DNA of 17,909 nt, taken from NCBI GenBank assembly GCA_035539855.1, contig DATLHO010000187.1, positions 1 to 17,909 of the forward strand, in the 5' to 3' direction. Positions 7,144-13,097 of the stretch are shown here, piece by piece. The notes beneath the pieces are model-generated. The model did not search any database. It was given only the letters and a program-made list of their open reading frames with translations, and had not been told where the DNA came from. The position numbers and the translations under genes were made by a program. The first letter of the stretch is position 1. Each line of letters begins with the position of its first letter. The stretch comes from DATLHO01 sp035539855 (GTDB lineage Bacteria; Bacteroidota; Ignavibacteria; OLB7).

Positions 7144-8337
7144 TCAGACGCCTTCGAGGACGCCGTTGCGCTTCTTCGAGGTGCCGTTCGCGACGGTCTC
7201 GGTCGTGATGCGCTGCTCGTAGCCGAGCTCGCCGACCCATCGGGTGCGGTCGAACGTCTCGAGGTTCTTGTTGCACACGATCTGGAAGCAGGTCGAGTTG
7301 CCCTGCGCCGCGATGTGCACCGACCAGCCGAGGAACACCTGCCACAGGCGGAACCAGAACTGTCCGTACTTCGACTCGGTCTCGGCCTGATGGCGCATCC
7401 AGTTGTCGTACCAGCGCGCGATCGTGATCGAATAGTGGATGCCGATGTTCTCGACCGAGTGGATCTCGAAGCCGACCTTCTCGAGGTTCTTGACGACGAA
7501 GCTCAGCGGCATGCTCGCGTCGGCGCCCGAGAAGATGTACTTGCTCATGAACAGACCCCAGACCAGGCTCTCCATGTGAATGCCCGCCTTGAGTCCTGCG
7601 ATCTGCAGGAAGAACAGGCCGTCGTCGGCGAGCATGCCGTGGATCTGGCGCATGAACCGGCGGAAGTTCTTCACGCCGACGTGCTCGGCCATCTCGAGGC
7701 AGGAGATTTTGTTGTAGGTCTGCTGCGGGATGTCGCGGTAGTCCATGCGGAGGATCCGCGCGCGGTCCTGCACGCCGGCGGCGGCGATCTGCTCGGTGCC
7801 GTAGGCGGCGCCCTGATGGGCGATCGTCACGCCGGTGGCGTCAGCGCCGCGGTTGCGCGCGGCGTACGTCGCGAGCGTGCCCCAGCCGCAACCGATGTCG
7901 AGCATGCGCTCGCCCGGCTTGAGCTGCAGCTTGTCGCAGACCAGCGCCATCTTCTGGTCCTGTGCGGCCTCGAGCGACTGGTCTTCATCGACGAAGAACG
8001 CGCTCGTGTAGATCATGCGCGGACCGAGGAACCAGTTGAAAAAGTCGTTGCCGCGATCGTAGTGATCCTGGACGATGCGCTCATCCTGCTTCTTCGAGTG
8101 GATCGTCACCTCGGGGATGAACCGGGTGAACAGGAATTTGAAATGGTCGGCGACGAGGCGGTAGCGGGCGAACTCGGTTCGCCGGGCGATGAACTCCTTG
8201 AAGTCCCCCTCGATGTCGATACGCCCGTGGATGTAATCCTCGATGAGCGTCGTGATCGGCACCCGTCCGCCCTTGTAGCGCGACTGCACCTCCGGCTTCG
8301 GCACGATTGCCGGCGCGTTTCGAACGTCGTTGACCAT
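7144..8337 (-). CDS. SAM-dependent methyltransferase, cyclopropane-synthase superfamily (fungal sphingolipid C9-MT-like)
   Basis: A 397-residue class I methyltransferase. The lipid-binding entry HYDRGNDFFNWFLGPRMIYTS lies at 92-112, the SAM site MLDIGCGWGT at 145-154, CLEMAEHVG at 213-221, and KYIFSGADASMPL at 266-278. The superfamily includes cyclopropane-fatty-acid synthases, mycolic acid methyltransferases and fungal sphingolipid C9-methyltransferases. Segments such as GPRMIYTS, FFLQIAGL, SKYIFSGADAS and the Gln-for-His change in LQIAG (canonical enzymes have LHTIG, whose His helps bind bicarbonate) recall the fungal C9 group more than E. coli Cfa. That comparison is from memory. No N-terminal membrane helices are present, unlike the fungal enzymes. 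The product is therefore a membrane-lipid methyltransferase of uncertain substrate. The start at 8337 is supported by GGGGAGA just upstream. Confidence 0.85.
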   Translation of the reverse strand: MVNDVRNAPAIVPKPEVQSRYKGGRVPITTLIEDYIHGRIDIEGDFKEFIARRTEFARYRLVADHFKFLFTRFIPEVTIHSKKQDERIVQDHYDRGNDFFNWFLGPRMIYTSAFFVDEDQSLEAAQDQKMALVCDKLQLKPGERMLDIGCGWGTLATYAARNRGADATGVTIAHQGAAYGTEQIAAAGVQDRARILRMDYRDIPQQTYNKISCLEMAEHVGVKNFRRFMRQIHGMLADDGLFFLQIAGLKAGIHMESLVWGLFMSKYIFSGADASMPLSFVVKNLEKVGFEIHSVENIGIHYSITIARWYDNWMRHQAETESKYGQFWFRLWQVFLGWSVHIAAQGNSTCFQIVCNKNLETFDRTRWVGELGYEQRITTETVANGTSKKRNGVLEGV

Positions 8338-8854
8338 AGATCTCCCCGTGCCCGCGCCGATGCGCCGGCAACGCTAGTGGTTGTGAAGGGTGCTTCAATG
8401 CTCCGTCCGACGGCGGCTGCCGCGCGGCACCGAACCATCGAAGCGCGTGTGAGGCAATGCGGGCAGAGTCACGGCAAACGGCGTTCCCAGGCCGTCGCCG
8501 GCACACCTCGCCGGCACGCGACGCCGCCGGCCGACACCGTCGGTCGCGGCCCGCCGGTGCGGGCGATCGCTGCAAACATTCCTCACGAGTGCGCCCATGA
8601 TACCACGCGATCGTGACATTCCCTACTGTCACGCGCGTCCCGCGTGCGGTGATCGCTCCGGCCGCTCGCACCTGCACCAGACCACCGGGGCGACCGCGTT
8701 GTCGCGCCCGTGAAGAAAAATCTCGCCGCAGGCAATACGCCCTGTCACCTCGCGTCGACGTATCTGCGCCGGTCGTATCTCCGATGGCGCCAAGTGCTGC
8801 GCGGAATTCTATCCAGGGAGATCCTTCGCGCGAATGTGCCTACCCTGATCCCAC
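8338..8854. other. Intergenic region upstream of the methyltransferase
   Basis: No protein gene is convincing here; minus-strand frames reaching into it are Arg-rich shadows. The region should hold the methyltransferase promoter, but I see no clear -35/-10 pair. An inverted repeat at 8612-8633 is the only distinct element. Confidence 0.55.
8612..8633. promoter_or_regulatory. Inverted repeat, operator-like
   Basis: CGTGACA (8612-8618) and TGTCACG (8627-8633) form 7-base arms around an 8-base centre, a size typical of dimeric regulator sites. It lies about 275 bases upstream of the methyltransferase start, and on the other side about 240 bases before the structured plus-strand RNA. Which of the two it serves is unknown. 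Confidence 0.35.
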
Positions 8855-8866
8855 GGAGGTGATCCT

Positions 8867-8908
8867 GTGTCTAGTAAAACTATGGGAGCCTTCGGCGACG
8901 CCTGCTAG
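8867..8908 (+). CDS. Possible 13-codon leader peptide
   Basis: GTG at 8867 stands one base after GGAGGTGATCC, with an in-frame ATG at 8882, which is a better distance for that SD. The frame reads V/M-SSKTMGAFGDAC and stops at TAG 8906-8908, within the three-way junction RNA and 33 bases before the terminator. Translation would open the GGGAGCC stem, the arrangement seen in attenuators. The match to the 16S anti-SD is unusually long for this genome, where most starts have none. Chance is possible. Confidence 0.25.
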   Translation: MSSKTMGAFGDAC

Positions 8909-8941
8909 CACCATGCTGGTCTAAAGGCTCCCGATGTTCTT

Positions 8942-8985
8942 GGGCCCCGTCCTGATCTCACGATCGGGATGGGGCCCTGCTTTTT
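8942..8985 (+). terminator. Strong rho-independent terminator
   Basis: A 16-bp stem pairs 8942-8957 (GGGCCCCGTCCTGATC) with 8962-8977, using two G-U pairs and a four-base loop TCAC. TGC and then TTTTT (8981-8985) follow. The U tract is only on the plus-strand transcript, which sets the direction. Confidence 0.85.
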
Positions 8986-9066
8986 GCGGCGATGACAGAG
9001 GCACGCACCGGCGTGCTATTTTCGCGGGCTCGAATCGATGCGCCGCCTCTCCGCGCGGATGCTCGC

Positions 9067-9185
9067 GATGTCGGGTGCCTCGACATCTCCGCGATTATCG
9101 CCAACTTACACGTCGGTCTCCGCCGGGCTCCGTTGCGACGGAGCTGCCGGCGAGGCGCGCGGCGCATCGTCTGATGCCGCGCGCC
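9067..9185 (+). other. Three hairpins in the leader of the ASH-repeat gene
   Basis: GATGTCG/CGACATC (9067-9073 with 9081-9087), GCTCCGT/ACGGAGC (9127-9133 with 9138-9144, four-base loop) and GGCGCGCGGC/GCCGCGCGCC (9154-9163 with 9176-9185) lie in series 60-180 bases before the ATG at 9246. They could structure the 5' untranslated region or, for the first, be an operator. No U run follows the last one. Confidence 0.35.
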
Positions 9186-9245
9186 GAGGTCCACATCCCC
9201 CACACACACGAGCGTATCCATGCACATATCATACACGGGGTGTCC

Positions 9246-11666
9246 ATGACACGCATTCGCTTCACCGTACTTCTCCTGGCGCTGGCATTGGCGCCGTCGG
9301 CGGTCTCGACCGCTGCACTGACCGACTACCTGTTCGCCGTCCGCTCGGGCGCGGCGCTCGACACGACCGGCGCCACGACGATCTGGGCTTCGGCGCCGGG
9401 ATCCGGAGGCATCACCAACCAGGTCGTCTCCATCGCGCTCCCCTTCCCCTTCGACCTCGACTACCAGACCTACACGCAGGCCTCGGTCAGCAGCAACGGC
9501 GTCGTTGGCTTCGGCGTGCCGAACGTCACGAACTCGGCGAACAACCGGCTCGCGACGACCGCGACGCCGATCATCGCGCCGTGGTGGGATCAGCTCCGCA
9601 TCGCCGGCGGCGCCGGCTGCTGGAGCGCGCGGGTCAGCCACGTGACGATCGGCCTCGCGCCGAACCGCATCTTCGTCATCGACTTCAGCAACGTCGAGAT
9701 CGTCCGCATCATCGGGGCGCCGACGCGCGGATCGTTCCAGGTGCGGCTCCATGAGACGACCAACCGCGTCGAGCTCTGGTACGGTCGGATGACGCCCTGC
9801 GACGACTGCCTCGGCTCCGGCCAGTGCGCCAACACCTCGGCCTCAATCGGCCTTGCGCGTGGCGCCGGCAACTTCATCAGCGTCAGGCCGAACGCCGACA
9901 CCGCGACGATCAGCACGACGGTCGCGCTCGACTCGATCAACCTCAACGGCGTGCACTCGATCGACTCGGCGACCATCTATCAGTTCACGCCCGGCTTCCG
10001 TCGCCTCGAGCTCTGGTCGAGCTTCAACCCGGTCGGACCCTCGAGCCCGCTGTTCGCGCAGACGTTCTCCTGCGCCGGCGACGTCGCGATGAGCGTTCCG
10101 CTGTCGATCCACAATCCCGGCACGCTCGCGATGACCGTACGCTCGATCGACCTCTACCGGCTCGACACGCTCTTCCAGCAGGGCACGCCGTCGCTGCACC
10201 TGCTGCGCGACGCGCAGGCCCGGCCGATCGCGACGCAGGACTATGTCGTCACCGCAACGCCCGGCGGCGCGCCGATGCCCGTCAACACGCCGCTGTCGAC
10301 GCCGATCGTCGTCGCTCCGGGAGCGACGCAGACGGTGTACGTGACCTTCGTCGGCCAGGAGCCCGGACGCCGCTACGCGCGGATGTTCGTGCGCACCGAC
10401 GCCTCGGGAGTCAGCGGCATCGACACGAACTACTTCGGACCCGGCGTTCCGCAGACGATCACCAGCGGACTCGTCGCGGTCGACCTTCTCGGCGAGGCGC
10501 TCGGCGCCTGGCTCGCGGCGACACCCGAGGGCGCGAAGATCCGCACGGTCGTCTTCCAGGACACGCGTGCCGGTGACACCAGCTATGCCGAGCTCATCAT
10601 CGCCAACGCCGGCGCCTGCGACCTGCGCATCAACCGCAGCCGCATGCGCATCTTCTCGGGCGACGTCAACGAGTTCGCCATCGTCTCGCGCTTCCGCCAC
10701 ACGACCTACGACGTCGCCACCGGCGACGACGTGCTCGGCATCGGACAGAGCGACACGATGGTCTTCCGCTTCACGCCCGTGCGCTCGGGCACGCGCCTGG
10801 CGACGCTGTTCATGCAGACCAACGACTCGACGCTCGGCGTGCCGGGACTGGTCGAGCGCGGCTCGAAGTACATCGACCTCTTCGGTCGCGGTCGCGCCGG
10901 ACTCGACGCCCGTCCTCTCGTGCTCAACACGGTCATCGTCGGCAGCTTCGTCAACGGCGTCGTGACGCTCGAGAACAGCTCGATCGCCGCGGTCGACATC
11001 GCGTCGATCACGTTCTCCGGAGGCGACTCGGCCGAGTTCGCCGAGGACGCATCGAACCCGTGGCCCACGGGCAACATCCGCGTGCTCGGCGGCGGCGTGC
11101 TGCGTCTTGGCGTGCGCATGACGCCGACCGGTCAGCCCGGCGTGCGCCGCACGACGATGGTGATCGTCACGACCACCGGCGACAGCGCCCGCGTCGCGAT
11201 CCAGGGCGAGGCCGGCACCGCGCAGCTCGTGATCGGACCGTCGACGCTCTTCGAGAACGTCACCGTGCCGGTCGGCGGATCCGTCCGCCGGACGATCGTG
11301 ATCTCGAACGTCGGCACGCTGCCGGTTCGCCTGCAGATGCCGGTGCTCTCCGGAGTCGACGCCGGCAACTATCGCCTTGGCCCACTGCCCCGTTTGGATC
11401 TCGAGCCCGGTCAGACCGAGTTCCTCGAGGTCACGTTCGCGCCGACCGCGTCCGGACAGAGCTCGGCGGAGATTCGCTTCAGCTCGAACGCGGGACCCGA
11501 CCAGATCGTCACGCTCGGCGGCGACGCGCTGCGCGTTCGCGGCAACGACGATCCGACGCTGACGGGCGGAACGATCGGAGGCGGCTCGACGCCGATCGAC
11601 GCGGCGAGCGCGCCGGTCACGGGCCGGCCGCGGCCGGTCAACGACGGCGGGTCGTCGCTGCGGTGA
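9246..11666 (+). CDS. Secreted ASH / choice-of-anchor-D repeat protein
   Basis: An 806-residue protein with signal peptide MTRIRFTVLLLALALAPSAVSTA. Residues 25-260 form a beta-rich domain with FPFDLDYQTYTQASVSSNG and IIAPWWDQL, a type I recall from FCB-group surface proteins. It contains a Cys cluster, PCDDCLGSGQC. At least three ASH/choice-of-anchor-D-like modules follow, at about 408-550, 552-655 and 657-760; the last has FENVTVPVGGSVRRTIVISN and LEVTFAPTASGQ. The tail is Gly/Pro-rich, without a T9SS sorting domain, so the export route beyond Sec is unclear. The start is chosen by the signal peptide; the frame stays open upstream through the terminator, which cannot be coding. Probably an envelope or extracellular structural or adhesive protein, co-transcribed with the lipoprotein gene 73 bases downstream. 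Confidence 0.85.
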   Translation: MTRIRFTVLLLALALAPSAVSTAALTDYLFAVRSGAALDTTGATTIWASAPGSGGITNQVVSIALPFPFDLDYQTYTQASVSSNGVVGFGVPNVTNSANNRLATTATPIIAPWWDQLRIAGGAGCWSARVSHVTIGLAPNRIFVIDFSNVEIVRIIGAPTRGSFQVRLHETTNRVELWYGRMTPCDDCLGSGQCANTSASIGLARGAGNFISVRPNADTATISTTVALDSINLNGVHSIDSATIYQFTPGFRRLELWSSFNPVGPSSPLFAQTFSCAGDVAMSVPLSIHNPGTLAMTVRSIDLYRLDTLFQQGTPSLHLLRDAQARPIATQDYVVTATPGGAPMPVNTPLSTPIVVAPGATQTVYVTFVGQEPGRRYARMFVRTDASGVSGIDTNYFGPGVPQTITSGLVAVDLLGEALGAWLAATPEGAKIRTVVFQDTRAGDTSYAELIIANAGACDLRINRSRMRIFSGDVNEFAIVSRFRHTTYDVATGDDVLGIGQSDTMVFRFTPVRSGTRLATLFMQTNDSTLGVPGLVERGSKYIDLFGRGRAGLDARPLVLNTVIVGSFVNGVVTLENSSIAAVDIASITFSGGDSAEFAEDASNPWPTGNIRVLGGGVLRLGVRMTPTGQPGVRRTTMVIVTTTGDSARVAIQGEAGTAQLVIGPSTLFENVTVPVGGSVRRTIVISNVGTLPVRLQMPVLSGVDAGNYRLGPLPRLDLEPGQTEFLEVTFAPTASGQSSAEIRFSSNAGPDQIVTLGGDALRVRGNDDPTLTGGTIGGGSTPIDAASAPVTGRPRPVNDGGSSLR

Positions 11667-11739
11667 GAGCCTCGGCGAGCGAACGCGGCCCGCGCATTGC
11701 AGTGGCGCCGCTGAACCTGTACAACTGGAGGATACCGAC

Positions 11740-12198
11740 ATGCCAGCAATGGCCATCATGCGCAGCGTGCTCCTTGGCGGCGCGCTGCTTCTGAGTCTCG
11801 CAACACTGCCCGCCTGCCGGACGCTCACGGCCGGCAACGGCGTTCTCACCGGGAGCCTGAACTACCCTTCGGGCGTTCCCGCCGGATCGATGGCGACGAT
11901 CGAGCTCGTGCGCATCGAGACGGGGATGGCTCCGACGCTGATCACGCGCACGTCGGTTGCCGCTTCGCCGGTGTCGCCGACGCCGTTCGTGCTCAACTAC
12001 GATCCGACCGTGATCAACCCGCAGATCACGCACGCCCTGCGCGCGATGATTGCGGCGCCGGGCGGCGCGGCGATGTATGCCACCGCCGGCGACGTGCCGA
12101 TCACGTTCGAGGGAGTGCCGATCGCGCTCGACCTCTATGGGGCGACCGGTGGATCGTCGACATCGCCGGGCGGCACCACGAGCACGCCGCGACGCTGA
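11740..12198 (+). CDS. YbaY/YscW-family lipoprotein
   Basis: A 152-residue protein. The signal is MRSVLLGGALLLSLATLPAC after six extra residues, with lipobox LPAC at Cys26. The mature part shows the YbaY/YscW pattern (PF09619): VLTGSLNYPSGVPAGSMATIEL, then an Ile/Val-rich strand, then PTPFVLNYDPTVINPQITHALRAMI, as in E. coli YbaY. The tail is Ser/Thr/Gly-rich. YscW acts as a pilotin for type III secretion; most YbaY relatives have no known role, so a pilotin-like function is only an option. GGAGG at 11727-11731, 8 bases before ATG 11740, decides the start. It follows the ASH-repeat gene and is closed by a terminator. Confidence 0.8.
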   Translation: MPAMAIMRSVLLGGALLLSLATLPACRTLTAGNGVLTGSLNYPSGVPAGSMATIELVRIETGMAPTLITRTSVAASPVSPTPFVLNYDPTVINPQITHALRAMIAAPGGAAMYATAGDVPITFEGVPIALDLYGATGGSSTSPGGTTSTPRR

Positions 12199-12219
12199 TC
12201 GACGGACGGACGAAGAACA

Positions 12220-12259
12220 CACGGGGACCGCGAACGCCACGGCGAGCGCGGTCCCCGTG
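12220..12259 (+). terminator. Hairpin terminator after the lipoprotein gene
   Basis: CACGGGGACCGCG (12220-12232) pairs perfectly with CGCGGTCCCCGTG (12247-12259), a 13-bp stem with a 14-base loop, starting 21 bases after the stop. The following bases are GCGTTTCG, a short T run. Confidence 0.75.
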
Positions 12260-12428
12260 GCGTTTCGAGCAGGCCGCGGAGGCGGCCGGACGATCGAGCC
12301 GGGTACGGCCCGGGGTATAGGAGATCGCTTCGGCGCCGCTATATTCCCGACATGGCAGCGCGGAGACGGCCGTTCGACGGCGCGATCCACCTCCGGCGCG
12401 ACGGTGGACTGCATAGCACGACGTACCC

Positions 12429-12638
12429 ATGGGACTTGCAGACGACCTCGAGTCGAATCTCGACGAGCTCTACCAGGAGACGGTCCGGGCCGATGCGGAC
12501 GATGCCTTTGCCGTGGCGATCGCGGCGAGCGTGCGCCGGCTGATCGGCGCATCGGCGCCCACGCTCCAGATCGTGCGACGCGCGGACGACCAGCCGCACG
12601 CGCAGGGCGCCGGCGACGCGATCGCCGAAGCCGTCTGA
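12429..12638 (+). CDS. Small acidic protein, possible gene
   Basis: A 69-residue frame starting MGLADDLESNLDELYQETVR and ending AGDAIAEAV. The first half is an acidic amphipathic helix, followed by AAASVRRLIGAS-like helix and a loose tail. Third positions are almost all G or C and Glu/Leu/Asp codons match the neighbours, which supports coding. A -10-like TATATT lies at 12340-12345, but there is no SD and no clear -35. It ends 3 bases from the convergent stop of the motif-bearing small protein. If real it could be a partner or regulator of that system, which is only a guess from position. Confidence 0.45.
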   Translation: MGLADDLESNLDELYQETVRADADDAFAVAIAASVRRLIGASAPTLQIVRRADDQPHAQGAGDAIAEAV

Positions 12639-12641
12639 CCA

Positions 12642-13097
12642 TCACCCTCCGATCCCCTTGGCCACGACCGCGCCGGCGGCCTCGACGACCTTGCGGACGA
12701 AGGGACTCACCATCGCGCTGCCGACCCAGGTCGCCATCGTCGGGATGTTCTCCTTGACCCAGTTGATCGCCAGTTGCAGGGTCGACGGGGATGGCTTCTC
12801 CTTGCCCACCTCCTTCTCGAGCGTCGAGACGGTAAGCTGCGCCGCGGCCTGGTCGGCCTCTGGGACCTCGGTCGCAATGCGGGCCTTGAGCTCCTCGAGC
12901 AGCCTGCGCATCTCCTCGCGATCGTCGTCGGTGATCGGCTCGGTCGCGCCGATCGTCTGTTCCTGCCGGATGTTCGTGCCGACGGCCACCTGGCCCCGGT
13001 TCTCGCCACTGAAGGTCGAGTTGATTCCTCCCTGCGGGATCTCGTCGTCGGGTGCGCTCATCGTCGTCTCCTCGGTGGTGTGTTGTTGGATGCTCAT
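12642..13097 (-). CDS. Small helical putative effector with shared signalling motif
   Basis: A 151-residue protein. Residues 25-45 carry a Gly/Asn-rich motif (STFSGENRGQVAVGTNI) that is nearly identical to one in the upstream NLR-like protein. A charged helical segment follows (DDDREEMRRLLEELKARI, 57-74). The C-terminus (107-151) is amphipathic and moderately hydrophobic: INWVKENIPTMATWVG, SPFVRKVVEAAGAVVAKGIGG, with Gly repeats, and could insert in a membrane. I recall similar C-termini (an xWxxxNxP segment, then SPxVxKxVEAAG) in bacterial proteins linked to NTPase conflict systems, but could not check. Its ATG overlaps the receptor's stop in an ATGA, with AGGTGATC 7-14 bases upstream, so translation is coupled. 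Role proposed: effector or adaptor recruited by motif pairing. ATG 13061 is an alternative start. Confidence 0.8.
   Translation of the reverse strand: MSIQQHTTEETTMSAPDDEIPQGGINSTFSGENRGQVAVGTNIRQEQTIGATEPITDDDREEMRRLLEELKARIATEVPEADQAAAQLTVSTLEKEVGKEKPSPSTLQLAINWVKENIPTMATWVGSAMVSPFVRKVVEAAGAVVAKGIGG
12963..13025 (-). repeat. Shared motif, copy in small protein
   Basis: Encodes residues 25-45 of the small protein. It matches the copy at 16343-16405 in about 16 of 21 residues and is also clearly similar at the DNA level, for example GCCGACGG and GTTCTCGCC read on the plus strand. A Gly/Asn/Gln pattern QVAVGxN is central. Confidence 0.85.

Larger units (their letters stand above)
8855..8985 (+). 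ncRNA. Structured leader or small RNA with intrinsic terminator
   Basis: From 5' to 3': a near-perfect SD GGAGGTGATCC (8855-8865); a 9-bp stem GGGAGCCTT/AAGGCTCCC (8884-8892 with 8924-8932); and inside it two small hairpins, GGC/GCC (8894-8896 with 8900-8902) and CTAGCA/TGCTGG (8905-8910 with 8914-8919, one G-U pair), which gives a three-way junction. A strong terminator follows. The next gene starts 261 bases after the terminator, so this may be an independent small RNA or an attenuated leader. I found no match to a known RNA family, and the 5' end and promoter are not identified. Confidence 0.4.

Noticed and set aside
7144..8337. Plain cyclopropane-fatty-acid synthase (cfa) label
   Set aside because: The conserved His of LHTIG is Gln here and other segments resemble fungal C9-methyltransferases, so the specific symbol is withheld.
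7315..8616. 433-residue plus-strand open frame
   Set aside because: Antisense to the methyltransferase, which has clear catalytic motifs.
8934..9245. Upstream extension of the ASH-repeat protein
   Set aside because: It would translate through a strong terminator; the signal peptide begins at ATG 9246.
9843..11849. 668-residue minus-strand open frame
   Set aside because: Antisense to the ASH-repeat gene; Arg/Asp/Val-rich composition without domains.
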